A stretch of 64,000 nt of DNA from Microbacterium sp. SORGH_AS_1204 (lineage in GTDB: Bacteria > Actinomycetota > Actinomycetes > Actinomycetales > Microbacteriaceae). The notes under the pieces are model-generated. The model ran no database searches, had not been told where the DNA came from, and saw only the letters and a list, made by a program, of their open reading frames with translations. Positions 49,751 through 59,212 of the stretch are shown here, piece after piece. A program made the translations under genes and the position numbers. How positions within the stretch are numbered: the first letter of the stretch is position 1; every line of letters starts with the position of its first letter. The DNA is taken from the NCBI RefSeq assembly GCF_030818935.1, contig NZ_JAUTBD010000001.1, forward strand, positions 744,001-808,000. The letters run 5' to 3'.

Positions 49751-51424
49751 TCAGTCGAGGTACTTCGCGTACGCCGGCAGGGTGAGGAAGGCCGGGAACT
49801 CTTCGCGCAGCGCCACCTCGCGGAACACCTCGGCGGCGTCGTCGAAGCGATCGCCGTCGAAGCGCTGCGCCTCGGCGAGCACGTCGGCGATCAGGCCCTC
49901 GACGAAGGAACGCGTGATGGCGGTGCCGTCGGCGGTCTCGCGGTCCTGGTGGATCCATTGCCAGATCTGCGAGCGTGAGATCTCGGCGGTCGCGGCGTCT
50001 TCCATGAGGTCGTCGATCGCGACCGCGCCGAGGCCCCGCAGCCATGCCTCGATGTAGCGGACGGCCACCGACACGTTCCCGCGCACGCCCGCCGTGGTGA
50101 TCGGCAGGCCGATGCGCAGATCGAGCAGGTCTGCGGGGTCGACCAGCACCTCCTCGCGGGTGCGCCCGAGTTGGTTCGGCTCCTCGCCCAGGACCGCGTC
50201 GAACTCGGCGCGCGCCACCGGGATGAGGTCGGGGTGAGCCACCCAGGTGCCGTCGAACCCGTCGCCGGCCTCGCGCCGCTTGTCGGCGGCGACCTTCTCG
50301 AACGCCGCCTGCGTCACATCGGGGCGCCGACGGTTGGGGATGAACGCGCTCATGCCGCCGATGGCGTAGGCGCCGCGCTTGTGGCACGTCTGCACGAGCA
50401 GTTCGGTGTAGGCCCGCATGAACGGCACCGTCATGGTCACCTCGCTGCGGTCGGGCAGCACGAAGCGCGCCCCGCGCCCACGGTAGGTCTTGATGATCGA
50501 GAAGATGTAGTCCCAGCGTCCGGCGTTGAGACCCGCGCAGTGGTCGCGGAGGGCGAACAGGATCTCCTCCATCTCGAACGCCGCGGGAAGCGTCTCGATG
50601 AGCACGGTGGCCCGGATGGTTCCGTGCGTCAGACCCAGGCGCTCCTCGGTGAACGAGAACACGTCATCCCACAGCCGCGCCTCCTCGGCCGACTCGATCT
50701 TCGCCAGGTAGAAGTACGGCCCCCGGCCCGCCGCGATCAGGGCGTGGGCGTTGTGGAACACGTACAGCCCGTAGTCGACGAGGGATCCGGATGCCGGCAG
50801 CTCGCGACCCGCGCGATCGGTGAACGTCACGTGCTTCTCGGGGAGGTGCCACCCGCGCGGTCGCATCACGATGGTCGGGGTGCGCTCGGCCGTGACCTCG
50901 TAGCGCTTGCCCTCGGGGCTCGTGAACGACAGCTGCCCGCGGATGGCGTCGTAGAGCGAGAGCTGCCCGCCGATGACGTTGCGCCAGGTGGGGCTGGTGG
51001 CATCCTCCTGGTCGGCGAGCCACACCCGCGCGCCGGAGTTCAATGCGTTGATCGTCATCTTCGGGTCGGTGGGCCCGGTGATCTCGACGCGGCGGTCCTC
51101 GAGGCCCGGGCCCGCTCCGGCCACGCGCCACGATGGATCGTCGCGGATGTGGGCGGTGTCGGCGCGGAAGTGCGGGTCGTCGCCGTTGCCGATCTCGAAC
51201 CGGCGACGCAGGCGCGCGGCGAGCCGGTCGTGACGGCGCCGGGCGAAGCGGTCGTGCAGCTCGGTGAGGAAGGCGATGGCCGCCGGGGTGAGGATCTCGG
51301 CGTCCCGTCCTTCGAGGGGCCGCTCGAGGCGCAGGTGCGGGACGGATGCCGGAGTGCTCGGCATCCGGGACTCTGCGGGGTACGCGCGGGTCGGGGTGGG
51401 CGGGGGAGAGGTGATGAGTGTCAT
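49751..51424 (-). CDS. aceB: Malate synthase A
   Basis: The 557-residue enzyme condenses glyoxylate with acetyl-CoA. Visible segments are GPTDPKMTINALNSGARVWL with the ADQEDATSP motif, MRPRGWHLPEKHV, VLIETLPAAFEMEEILFAL with the Mg-binding Glu, GRWDYIFSIIKT and GTWVAHPDLIPVA. Length and motifs fit isoform A rather than the longer GlcB. The frame runs on far upstream as an antisense shadow of aceA; the ATG at 51424 gives the normal length. It lies 155 bp downstream of aceA, in the same direction. Confidence 0.94.
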   Translation of the reverse strand: MTLITSPPPTPTRAYPAESRMPSTPASVPHLRLERPLEGRDAEILTPAAIAFLTELHDRFARRRHDRLAARLRRRFEIGNGDDPHFRADTAHIRDDPSWRVAGAGPGLEDRRVEITGPTDPKMTINALNSGARVWLADQEDATSPTWRNVIGGQLSLYDAIRGQLSFTSPEGKRYEVTAERTPTIVMRPRGWHLPEKHVTFTDRAGRELPASGSLVDYGLYVFHNAHALIAAGRGPYFYLAKIESAEEARLWDDVFSFTEERLGLTHGTIRATVLIETLPAAFEMEEILFALRDHCAGLNAGRWDYIFSIIKTYRGRGARFVLPDRSEVTMTVPFMRAYTELLVQTCHKRGAYAIGGMSAFIPNRRRPDVTQAAFEKVAADKRREAGDGFDGTWVAHPDLIPVARAEFDAVLGEEPNQLGRTREEVLVDPADLLDLRIGLPITTAGVRGNVSVAVRYIEAWLRGLGAVAIDDLMEDAATAEISRSQIWQWIHQDRETADGTAITRSFVEGLIADVLAEAQRFDGDRFDDAAEVFREVALREEFPAFLTLPAYAKYLD

Positions 51425-51480
51425 GGTCGTGGCTTTCTTCTGAGTCAGTGACGAGGGGTGGGCGGCGGGGCGCGAGGTGG

Positions 51481-51558
51481 TGTCGCGCGGCGGGGGCGCG
51501 GGGTGTTGTCGCGCGGCGGGGGCGCGGGGTGTTGTCGCGCGGCCGGGGCGCGGGGTGG
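51481..51558. repeat. 26-bp G-rich tandem repeat, three copies
   Basis: TGTCGCGCGGCGGGGGCGCG plus GGGTGT is repeated at 51481, 51507 and 51533 (third copy with minor changes) in the aceA-aceB spacer. The plus strand carries G5 and G4 runs; in the aceA-aceB transcript the repeat is C-rich. Confidence 0.88.
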
Positions 51559-51579
51559 AGAGAGAGCGCGGAGCGGCGG

Positions 51580-52896
51580 TCAGTGGAACTGCGCGGTCTC
51601 CGTCGAACCCGCGAGAGCCAGGGTGGCGCTCTCGGGGTTCAGGGCGGTCGAGACGACGTCGAAGTAGCCGGTGCCCGCCTCGCGCTGGTGGCGCGTGGCG
51701 GTGTAGCCGTTCGCTTCGGCGGCGAACTCGGCCTCCTGCAGCTCGACGTAGGCGCTCATGGCGCGTTCGGCGTAGCCGCGGGCGAGGTCGAACATGGAGT
51801 GGTTGACGGCGTGGAAGCCCGCGAGCGTGATGAACTGGAACGCGTAGCCCATCGCCGCCAGCTCCGCCTGGAACGTCGCGACCTGCGCGTCGTCGAGGTG
51901 GCGCTTCCAGTTGAAGCTCGGCGAGCAGTTGTACGCCAGCTTCTTGCCGGGGTAGCGGGCGTGGATGGCCTCGGCGAAACGGCGCGCGAGCTCGATGTCG
52001 GGCTCGCCGGTCTCCACCCACAGCAGGTCGGCGTAGGGGGCGAAGGCGAGACCGCGGGCGATGACGGCATCCAGTCCCGGGCGCACCCGGTAGAACCCCT
52101 CGGTCGTGCGCTCGCCGGTGAGGAATTCGGCATCCCGCTCGTCGACGTCGCTCGTGAGCAGGTCGGCCGCCAGGGCATCGGTGCGCGCGATGATCACGGT
52201 CGGCACGCCCGCGACGTCGGCCGCGAGACGCGAGGCGTTGAGCGTGCGGATGTGCTGCTGGATCGGCACGAGCACCTTGCCGCCGAGGTGGCCGCACTTC
52301 TTCTCGCTGGCGAGCTGGTCCTCCCAGTGGATGCCGGCGGCCCCGGCCTGCATGAGCGACTGCGCGAGCTCGTAGGCGTTGAGCGGTCCGCCGAAGCCGG
52401 CCTCGGCATCCGCGACGATCGGGGCGAGCCAGTCCTGCGTGACCTCCCCCTCGGCGCGTTCGATCTGGTCCTGGCGCAGCAGGGCGTTGTTGATGCGGCG
52501 GACGACGGCGGGCACCGAGTTGGCCGGGTACAGGCTCTGGTCGGGGTAGGTCTGACCCGCGAGGTTGCCGTCCGCGGCGACCTGCCATCCCGAGAGGTAG
52601 ATGGCCTTGAGCCCGGCGCGCACCTGCTGCACGGCCTGGCCGCCGGTGTAGGCGCCGAGAGCACGGACGTACTCCTCGGTGTGGATGAGGTTCCAGAGGT
52701 TCTCGGCCCCGCGGCGGGCGAGCGTCGCCTCCTCGCGAACGGTGCCGCGCAGGCGCACGACGTCGTCGGCCGAGAACGTGCGCTCGATGCCCTCCCACCG
52801 GGGGTCGGCTTCCCACGAGGCACGGAGCTCGGCGGCGGTCTCGGTCTGGTCGCCGGGGCGCAGAGCGGGCTGACCGGGGGTGGCCTGGATCGTCAT
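51580..52896 (-). CDS. aceA: Isocitrate lyase
   Basis: The 438-residue enzyme opens the glyoxylate shunt. The catalytic loop [11 protein letters not shown] (Cys in KKCGH) is intact, with [10 protein letters not shown] before it, [16 protein letters not shown], and the C-terminal YFDVVST. The ATG at 52896 follows CGAAGGAGGACGAC. It is transcribed away from ramB with a 128-bp intergenic region, the usual place for acetate-responsive control. Confidence 0.96.
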   Translation of the reverse strand: MTIQATPGQPALRPGDQTETAAELRASWEADPRWEGIERTFSADDVVRLRGTVREEATLARRGAENLWNLIHTEEYVRALGAYTGGQAVQQVRAGLKAIYLSGWQVAADGNLAGQTYPDQSLYPANSVPAVVRRINNALLRQDQIERAEGEVTQDWLAPIVADAEAGFGGPLNAYELAQSLMQAGAAGIHWEDQLASEKKCGHLGGKVLVPIQQHIRTLNASRLAADVAGVPTVIIARTDALAADLLTSDVDERDAEFLTGERTTEGFYRVRPGLDAVIARGLAFAPYADLLWVETGEPDIELARRFAEAIHARYPGKKLAYNCSPSFNWKRHLDDAQVATFQAELAAMGYAFQFITLAGFHAVNHSMFDLARGYAERAMSAYVELQEAEFAAEANGYTATRHQREAGTGYFDVVSTALNPESATLALAGSTETAQFH

Positions 52897-52984
52897 GTCG
52901 TCCTCCTTCGGGTGACGGGGCGTCGGTGCCCCGTGACGACAACTGTGAGCGAAGATCACCGCCCTGAAACCGCATCCGCGCTGT

Positions 52985-53002
52985 GAAGATTGCCCGATCT
53001 TC
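52985..53002. promoter_or_regulatory. Candidate RamB operator between aceA and ramB
   Basis: GAAGAT-TGCCCG-ATCTTC is a perfect 6-bp dyad with a 6-bp spacer, located 23 bp before the ramB start and about 90 bp upstream of aceA. A related half-site, CGAAGATCACC, lies at about 52952. It differs from the published Corynebacterium RamB motif, so assignment is by position. Confidence 0.45.
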
Positions 53003-53024
53003 TGCGCCTGTGAGACTCTGGCGT

Positions 53025-54500
53025 ATGGACACCGGCGTCTCGATTTCTTCGGCATCCCTTCCGCTCGACCATGAAGAGGTGGACACCCTCACCATCGGCC
53101 GACGCATCCGTCAGCTGCGCACCGCGCGCGGCATGACCCTCGACGACCTCGCCACCGCGGTCGGGCGGGCGCCGAGCCAGATGTCGATGATCGAGAACGG
53201 CCGCCGAGAGGCCAAGCTCACGCTGCTCCAGGCGATCGCCCGCGCGCTGGAGTGCAAGCTCGACCAGATCCTGGATGCCGAGCCCCTCGACGCCCGCGCC
53301 ACGCTCGAGCTGTCGGTCGAGCGAGCGATGCGCGGGCAGACGTTCCAGGCCCTGGGGATTGCGCCGTTCCGCGTCGGACGCGCGGTGCCGGACGAAGCGC
53401 TCGCGGCGATGCTCGCGCTGCAGGCCGAGATCGAGCGGCTTCGCGAGGAACGCTCGGCGACCCCCGAGGAGGCGCGGCGCGCCAACGTCGCCCTCCGCCG
53501 TCTCATGCGCACCCAGGACAACCATTTCCCGGAGCTGGAGCGCGTGGCATCCGAGATCCGGGAGGCGATCGCGCACCCGGGCGGACCTCTGACCCAGCGC
53601 GGGGCGAGCGACATCGCCGCGCACCTCGGCTTCACGCTGCACTACGTGCCCGACCTGCCGTCGTCGACGCGCAGCATCGCGGATGCCAAGAACGGCCGGC
53701 TGTACCTGTCGACCAAGGTCGCCAAGGGCGACCCGCGCGCGGCCGTGCTGCAAGCGCTGTCGAGCCGGATCCTCGGCCACGGTGAACCGACCAGCTACGA
53801 CGAGTTCCTCCGCCAGCGCGTGGAGACGAACTACCTCATGGGGGCGCTGCTGCTGCCCGAAGCCCATGTCGTGCCGGCCCTGCGCGAGGCCAAGGAGCGG
53901 CGCGCGATCAGCATCGAGGATCTTCGCGACGCCTATTCGGTGTCGTACGAGACCGCCGCACACCGCTTCACGAATCTCGCGACCGTGCACCTCGGCATCC
54001 CGGTGCACTTCCTCAAGGTGCACGAGTCGGGGACGATCACGAAGGCGTACGAGAACGACGACGTGAACTTCCCCACCGACCGCCTCGGGTCGATCGAGGG
54101 GCAGATGTGCTGCCGGCGGTGGACGAGTCGTGTCGTGTTCGACGAGGACGACCTGTTCAACCCGTACTACCAGTACACCGACACCGGCAACGGGACGTAC
54201 TGGTGCACCGCGCGCGTGGAGCAGTCGAGCGAGGGCGCGCACTCGGTGAGCGTGGGGGTGCGCTTCGACGACACGCGGTGGTTCCGGGGCCGCGACACGA
54301 CGAACCGCGGTGTCTCACGGCACGCGGTCGAGACGTGCTGCCGCCGCGCACCGGCGGAGCTCGAGGCCGCGTGGCGCGGGCAGGCGTGGCCCAACGTGCG
54401 CACGCCGCGGACGCTGCTGGCGACGCTGCCGACGGGCGCCTTCCCCGGCGTCGACACCACCGAGATGTACGAGTTCCTCGCCGCGCACGCCCCGTCGTGA
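53025..54500 (+). CDS. ramB: RamB-type XRE/ImmA-like regulator of acetate metabolism
   Basis: The 491-residue protein has an XRE HTH (about residues 25-85: [40 protein letters not shown]), a helical middle, and the ScfR/short-chain-fatty-acyl regulator domain (about 200-490), including an IrrE-like [17 protein letters not shown] segment and a Cys pair, QMCCRRW. RamB represses aceA, aceB and other acetate genes in corynebacteria and mycobacteria, and the divergent aceA here agrees. The ATG at 53025 follows a GAGACT -10-like box by seven bases, so the message is probably leaderless; a longer in-frame start at 52983 would overlap the operator. Confidence 0.9.
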   Translation: MDTGVSISSASLPLDHEEVDTLTIGRRIRQLRTARGMTLDDLATAVGRAPSQMSMIENGRREAKLTLLQAIARALECKLDQILDAEPLDARATLELSVERAMRGQTFQALGIAPFRVGRAVPDEALAAMLALQAEIERLREERSATPEEARRANVALRRLMRTQDNHFPELERVASEIREAIAHPGGPLTQRGASDIAAHLGFTLHYVPDLPSSTRSIADAKNGRLYLSTKVAKGDPRAAVLQALSSRILGHGEPTSYDEFLRQRVETNYLMGALLLPEAHVVPALREAKERRAISIEDLRDAYSVSYETAAHRFTNLATVHLGIPVHFLKVHESGTITKAYENDDVNFPTDRLGSIEGQMCCRRWTSRVVFDEDDLFNPYYQYTDTGNGTYWCTARVEQSSEGAHSVSVGVRFDDTRWFRGRDTTNRGVSRHAVETCCRRAPAELEAAWRGQAWPNVRTPRTLLATLPTGAFPGVDTTEMYEFLAAHAPS

Positions 54501-54520
54501 CCACGCCCCCGTGCACGGCC

Positions 54521-54584
54521 GCGGCTGGGGTGTCGGTTCCGTGGCGGGTGCGGCGGCTGGGGTGTCGGTTCGCGGCGGGTGCGG
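54521..54584. repeat. Two-copy 31-bp repeat downstream of ramB
   Basis: GCGGCTGGGGTGTCGGTTC followed by a G/C-rich tail occurs twice in tandem, with a partial third similarity near 54738. The 294-bp spacer to the DUF559 gene has no convincing ORF. Confidence 0.65.
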
Positions 54585-54585
54585 C

Positions 54586-54669
54586 GTGCACAACGGCGGT
54601 GGTTTTCGGTGGCGCGCGGGGTGTGGTTGCCGTGGGGCGGCGTGTCGGTGGAGATTCCTGCTGTTGTGC
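54586..54669. repeat. Degenerate long palindrome, family B, downstream copy
   Basis: Outer arms GTGCACAACGGC.. / CCTGCTGTTGTGC and an inner CGGCGTGTCGG with GGAGATTCCTGC match the right half of the three copies upstream of the DUF559 gene. The left inner arm has decayed. Confidence 0.65.
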
Positions 54670-54794
54670 TCGGCGGCGGTGGCGGCTGCACCGCACGGCG
54701 ATCTCGCGTCGTGTGCTCCGGTGGAGGTGGCCCGGGTGTCGGTTCCGCGGCGGGTGCGCCGGCGCGCGCCGGACGACGATCTGGCCGCCGGAGG

Positions 54795-55622
54795 TCAGCG
54801 CGCGAGGTGCAGATTGCGGTCGACGTACGCCAGGATCGCCATTTCGACCGTGGGCCAGTCGTGCACGACGAGCGCGTAGTCGAACCGCAGCGTGATGTAC
54901 CCCCACGCGGCGGCATGGGCGTCGCGTCGGAGATCGCGGTGGCGTTGGCTTTCACCGTCATGGAAGGGCGCGCCATCGACCTCGACGATGAGCACGTCGC
55001 CGATGATGAGGTCGACGCGCCCCACCGAGACGACTTTCACCTGCGTTCGCACGGGCAGGCGCCGGTTCCGCAGGCGCCACCGCACGAGCGATTCGAGCCC
55101 GCTATCGGCATCCGACCGCGCAAGGCGGAGCGCCTCGCGCCCGTGCGCGTTCGTGTTGTCGTGCAGCCAAGCGCGGTCCGAGCTGCGCAGAAGTCGCAGT
55201 CGCAACGCGGATTCGAGCGCGACGAAGAACTGCTCGACTCCGCGGCACCGCAGGATCTGCCGGAGGACGTGGGCGATCGGGAGGGACGCGAAGGCCCGCT
55301 CGAGGGGGATGTCGCTCCAATGGAGGATGCACGAGCAACCGTCGTGAGGGTAGCCGTGCCCGGCTTCACGCATCCACACGTGAATCTGGTCCGTTCCTTC
55401 GAGCACCCAGAGACCCAGGTGCCGCGCTGCCGTCACGCACGCGGGCGTTCCCCCGTGTTGAGCGGCCGAGACGACGGGTTCGCAGGTTCCGCGTTCGGCG
55501 TAGACACCACGACGCAGGTGGAGGAGGAATCCGGATGCCACTTCGGCCGCGATCGTCCGGCGGGAGCGCCCCGCGCTCCGCAGCTCGCTGAACGTAAAAA
55601 TTGCCGAGTCGCCGACGCACAT
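54795..55622 (-). CDS. DUF559 (Vsr-fold) protein with AbiEi-like N-terminus, copy B
   Basis: The protein of about 275 residues has the same design as copy A: an N-terminal segment FTFSELRSAGRSRRTIAAEV with FLLHLRRGVYAERG, and a C-terminal nuclease-like domain with RVDLIIGDVLIVEVDGAPFH and RDLRRDAHAAAWGYITLRF. Sequence identity to copy A is low outside the motifs. The ATG at 55622 (MCVGDSAIF) is the best start because the upstream frame runs into repeats; a GTG further up is possible. Three large palindromes lie upstream and a decayed one downstream. Confidence 0.8.
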   Translation of the reverse strand: MCVGDSAIFTFSELRSAGRSRRTIAAEVASGFLLHLRRGVYAERGTCEPVVSAAQHGGTPACVTAARHLGLWVLEGTDQIHVWMREAGHGYPHDGCSCILHWSDIPLERAFASLPIAHVLRQILRCRGVEQFFVALESALRLRLLRSSDRAWLHDNTNAHGREALRLARSDADSGLESLVRWRLRNRRLPVRTQVKVVSVGRVDLIIGDVLIVEVDGAPFHDGESQRHRDLRRDAHAAAWGYITLRFDYALVVHDWPTVEMAILAYVDRNLHLAR

Positions 55623-55731
55623 GCGTCCACGCTGCGTGATCGTCAGAGCGACGAGGCACCGGTCGGAGTGATTTGTGAACAGGTCGTGCCTGGGGAGGAC
55701 CCGCCGCATCCGCGGGCCGCCGGGCGGCGGT

Positions 55732-55816
55732 GTGCACAACGGCAGGGAGTCTGGCGACACGCCGGGCCCGGCGAGCGCGGCTCGGCGTGTCGTGGAGGAG
55801 TCCTGCCGTTGTGCAC
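55732..55816. repeat. Long palindrome, family B, copy 1
   Basis: Outer 15-bp arms GTGCACAACGGCAGG / CCTGCCGTTGTGCAC are perfect. Inner arms CGACACGCCG / CGGCGTGTCG are perfect over 10 bp. Confidence 0.9.
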
Positions 55817-55870
55817 AACGGGTCGGCCCGGGGCGGCGGTGTGCTCAACGGGTCGGCCGGGGGTGGCGGT

Positions 55871-55956
55871 GTGCACAACGGCAGGGGGTTTGGGCGACAC
55901 GCCGGGCCCGGCGCGCGCGGCTCGGCGTGTCGCAGAGGAGTCCTGCCGTTGTGCCC
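55871..55956. repeat. Long palindrome, family B, copy 2
   Basis: Same outer left arm GTGCACAACGGCAGG; right arm CCTGCCGTTGTGC then diverges. Inner arms as in copy 1. Confidence 0.9.
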
Positions 55957-56041
55957 GCGGGGTGGCCGCGGGGTGGCGGTGTGCACAACGGGTCGGCCGC
56001 GGGGCGGCGGTGTGCACAACGGGTCGGCCGCGGGTGGCAGT

Positions 56042-56125
56042 GTGCACAACGGCAGGGAGCTTCGGCGACACGCCGGGCCCGACGCCCGCGGCTCGGCGCG
56101 GCGCTCGACAACTCCGCCGTTGTGC
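56042..56125. repeat. Long palindrome, family B, copy 3
   Basis: The left half, GTGCACAACGGCAGG with GGCGACACGCCGGGCCCG, is conserved; the right half is degraded (CCGCCGTTGTGC). Between the copies are short units starting GTGCACAACGGGTCGGCC. The 533-bp spacer 55623-56155 contains only these repeats. Confidence 0.85.
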
Positions 56126-56155
56126 TCGCAGACCCCGCCCGCCTGTCGGGGCCGC

Positions 56156-57691
56156 CTACTCGGCGAGTCGCAGCGCGGCCCAGAGTTCCGCGCGGGCGGC
56201 GAACGACGACAGGTCGCGGTCGATCACCCGCTCGGCCTGGGCGACGCGTGCGCGCACGGTGTGGCGGTGGATGCCGAGCGCGTGCGCCGTGGCCTCGTGC
56301 GAGCAGTCGTTCGAGAGCCACGCGTCGAGCGTCTCCACCAGCGCAGAGCCGTGCGCGGCGTCGTAGCCGCGCAGCGGTGCAAGGGCGTCCGCGGCCACGG
56401 CTCGCGCCCCCTCCGAACCGAGGGCGGCGATGAGCCCGGCACGGGCGGTGTCGGCGAAGTCGGCGACCCCGGGCGTCGCGGCCCGGTCGCGCGCGGTGCG
56501 CGCCTGGGTGAGGGCACCCGAGAACCTGTCGTAGCCGGTCGGCGCGGAGCAGCCGACGACCGTCTCGAACCGGTCGGCGATCTCGGCGAGCAGCTCCCGC
56601 GCGCCCGCCGGCACGACGACGACCAGCCCGTCGTCGCCGCGACCGAAGAACAACTCGCCCCGCCGCTCCTGCGCGCGGCGTTCGAGCCATTCGGTCAGCG
56701 CCGTCGAGCGATTGGATGCCGCCGGCGTCACCGCCACGATCACCGGGGCGGTCGGAAGGGGACCGAGCAGGTCGCGGGCCGCCCGCCGGGCGAGGGAGGG
56801 ATCGTCACCGCTCAGCGATTGCACGAGTCCCGCGCGGAACGTGCCGATCGCCCGGCCGAGGCCGTCCTGCTGCTCGAGCGCGAGCGCGGCCATCGCGACG
56901 ACCGCGGTCACGACGCTGCGGGCCTCGTGATCGAGGTCGGAGGCTTCGATCGCAAGGGCTCCCCGCAGGTGCCCGCCGCGCCCCAGTGTCTGCACGGTGA
57001 CCGAGGCGTCGCCGACGCGTACGGTACCGGCGGCCCGTGTGCCACGGCGCAGCATCGTCGTCACCTCGGTGGCCACGGCGTCGACGGCGGGGAATGCCAG
57101 GGCGCCCACCGGATGCTCGTCGCGCACGGCGCCCGCCGCGTCGAACAGTCCCACCCAGCAGTCGAGCTGCCGTGAGAGTTCGGCGAGGGTGGCCGAGAGC
57201 CCGTCGGGGCGCAGCGCCGCCAGCGACACGGCCCGCTGCGCCGCGAGCGACCAGCTGCGTCGTGCGTACGCGTCGGCGGCGATCGCCTCGGCGCCGGCCC
57301 GGGCCACCGCGATGAAGGGCGTGCGGTAGGGCACTTCGAACAGCGGCATCCGCGCCTCGGCGCACGCGTCGACGAGACCGGCGGGGATGCCGTCGCGCAC
57401 GACCTCCGTGCCGAAGCCCAGCGCCCGCACGCCGCGGGCGATGAGGCGGCCGACGTAGGCGGTGTAGTCGGCGGGGGTCGCGTCGGCGAACTGCGTGCCG
57501 GTGGTCAGCAGCACGAGCCCCTCGCTGAGGAACGGGGTCGGGTCGGCGAGGTCGCTGGAGTGCACCCACCGCACCGGGCGGTCGACGGCGCCGGGTGGCA
57601 GGTTCCGCTCGTTAACGACGAGGCGCAGGTGCAGGTCGCGCCGGGTGAGCAACGCCCGCAGGCTGGGCGGGCCCACGGCGTCGGCGACCAT
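56156..57691 (-). CDS. PucR-family regulator of the GABA/putrescine operon
   Basis: The 511-residue protein has an N-terminal PucR sensor domain (LRALLTRRDLHLRLV, WVHSSDLADPTPFLSEGLVL), a middle GGDEF-like CdaR region and the C-terminal PucR HTH (LETLDAWLSNDCSHEATAHAL, GIHRHTVRARVAQAERVIDRD). It is divergent from gabT by 92 bp. PucR-type activators such as GabR-like regulators of actinomycetes control GABA, purine or amine use; control of the adjacent operon is inferred. A dyad-rich stretch with TGTAC..GTATAC..TGTACA (57701-57737) lies between the genes as a possible operator. Confidence 0.9.
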   Translation of the reverse strand: MVADAVGPPSLRALLTRRDLHLRLVVNERNLPPGAVDRPVRWVHSSDLADPTPFLSEGLVLLTTGTQFADATPADYTAYVGRLIARGVRALGFGTEVVRDGIPAGLVDACAEARMPLFEVPYRTPFIAVARAGAEAIAADAYARRSWSLAAQRAVSLAALRPDGLSATLAELSRQLDCWVGLFDAAGAVRDEHPVGALAFPAVDAVATEVTTMLRRGTRAAGTVRVGDASVTVQTLGRGGHLRGALAIEASDLDHEARSVVTAVVAMAALALEQQDGLGRAIGTFRAGLVQSLSGDDPSLARRAARDLLGPLPTAPVIVAVTPAASNRSTALTEWLERRAQERRGELFFGRGDDGLVVVVPAGARELLAEIADRFETVVGCSAPTGYDRFSGALTQARTARDRAATPGVADFADTARAGLIAALGSEGARAVAADALAPLRGYDAAHGSALVETLDAWLSNDCSHEATAHALGIHRHTVRARVAQAERVIDRDLSSFAARAELWAALRLAE

Positions 57692-57770
57692 GCTTCCTCC
57701 TGTACGAGACGTATACGACGGTGCCAGCGACTGTACAGCCAGGTGAGTGCGACCCGCGTTGCGCCATCCG

Positions 57771-57776
57771 TAGCAT
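57771..57776 (+). promoter_or_regulatory. -10 box of a probable leaderless gabT transcript
   Basis: TAGCAT ends seven bases before the ATG at 57784; there is no ribosome site. Confidence 0.6.
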
Positions 57777-57783
57777 CGCCGCC

Positions 57784-59133
57784 ATGAGCCTCGACACCCT
57801 TCCCCTCGTCGGCGGTCCCTCGCTCCCGCAGGAGCGCCGCCTCGTCACCGCCATCCCCGGTCCCCGCTCGCAGGAGCTGCTCGATCGCAAGGCCGCGGCC
57901 GTGGCGTCCGGTGTCGGTCACACGGTCCCGATTCAGGCCATCGCCGCCGGCGGGGGAGTCGTCGTCGACGCCGACGGCAACTCGCTCATCGACCTCGGCT
58001 CGGGCATCGCCGTCACCAGCGTCGGCAACGCGCACCCCGCGGTGGTCAAAGCCGTGCAGGACCAGGTGGCCGCCTTCACCCACACGTGCTTCATGATCTC
58101 GCCCTACGACTCGTACGTCGCCGTCGCCGAGGCCCTCAACCGCCTCACCCCGGGGGATCACGCGAAGAAGAGCGCCCTGTTCAACTCCGGCGCCGAGGCC
58201 GTCGAGAACGCGATCAAGATCGCCCGCAAGTTCACCGGTCGCCAGGCCGTCGTCGCCTTCGACCACGCCTATCACGGCCGCACCAACCTCACGATGGCGC
58301 TCACCGCGAAGAACATGCCGTACAAGAGCGGTTTCGGCCCCTTCGCCGCCGAGGTCTACCGCGCGCCCCTGTCGTACCCGTTCCGCGACGGGCTCACCGG
58401 CCCCGAGGCCGCGGCCAAGGCCATCTCGCTGATCGAGAAGCAGGTCGGCGCCGACAACCTCGCCGCCGTCATCATCGAGCCGATCCAGGGCGAGGGCGGG
58501 TTCATCGTGCCCGCCGACGGCTTCTTGAACGCCGTCGTCGACTGGTGCCGCGAGAACGACGTGGTCTTCATCGCCGACGAGGTGCAGTCCGGCTTCGCCC
58601 GCACGGGCGCGATGTTCGCCAGCGAGCACTTCGGCATCGTCCCCGACCTCGTCACCACCGCGAAGGGCATCGCCGCGGGCCTTCCCCTCGCCGCCGTCAC
58701 CGGACGCGCCGAGATCATGGATGCCACCCACACCGGCGGACTCGGCGGAACCTACGGCGGCAACCCGATCGCGTGCGCCGCTGCTCTGGCATCCATCGAC
58801 GCGTTCGAGAACGAGGGGCTCATCGAGCGCGCACAGCAGATCGGCGACGTGCTGAAGGCACGCCTGCACCGGCTGCAACAGAACGACCCGCGCATCGGGG
58901 ACGTCCGCGGACACGGCGCGATGGTCGCCGCCGAGTTCGTCGACCCCACCACGGGAGCGCCCGACGCCGCCCTCACCGCCGCGGTCGCAAAAGCCGCCAT
59001 CGCCGAGGGAGTGATCGTCCTCACCTGCGGCACGTACGGCAACGTCATCCGGTTCCTGCCGCCGCTGTCGATCGGCGACGAGCTGCTGAACGAGGGCCTC
59101 GACGTCGTCGCGGCGGCCCTCGACCGCATCTGA
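57784..59133 (+). CDS. gabT: 4-aminobutyrate-2-oxoglutarate transaminase
   Basis: The 449-residue class III aminotransferase moves the amino group of GABA to 2-oxoglutarate, giving succinate semialdehyde. Motifs: SGIAVTSVGNAHPAVVKAVQ, LFNSGAEAVENAIKIAR, FDHAYHGRTNLTMALT, VFIADEVQSGFARTG and the PLP-lysine TTAKGIAAGLPLAAVTG (about Lys294). It heads the amine operon, followed by an amine oxidase 80 bp on. Confidence 0.94.
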   Translation: MSLDTLPLVGGPSLPQERRLVTAIPGPRSQELLDRKAAAVASGVGHTVPIQAIAAGGGVVVDADGNSLIDLGSGIAVTSVGNAHPAVVKAVQDQVAAFTHTCFMISPYDSYVAVAEALNRLTPGDHAKKSALFNSGAEAVENAIKIARKFTGRQAVVAFDHAYHGRTNLTMALTAKNMPYKSGFGPFAAEVYRAPLSYPFRDGLTGPEAAAKAISLIEKQVGADNLAAVIIEPIQGEGGFIVPADGFLNAVVDWCRENDVVFIADEVQSGFARTGAMFASEHFGIVPDLVTTAKGIAAGLPLAAVTGRAEIMDATHTGGLGGTYGGNPIACAAALASIDAFENEGLIERAQQIGDVLKARLHRLQQNDPRIGDVRGHGAMVAAEFVDPTTGAPDAALTAAVAKAAIAEGVIVLTCGTYGNVIRFLPPLSIGDELLNEGLDVVAAALDRI

Positions 59134-59212
59134 CGGACATCCTGGCGGCGGCGTGGGATCCACCGCCGCTGGGTCACCCCCTCGACTCCGCACGAGAAGT
59201 AAGGACGTTTTC

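Noticed and set aside
55720..56130. Possible CRISPR array or coding region
   Set aside because: The repeats are palindromes of variable spacing; intervening units are themselves repeated rather than unique spacers. The open frames through them change product with each repeat and lack any conserved domain.
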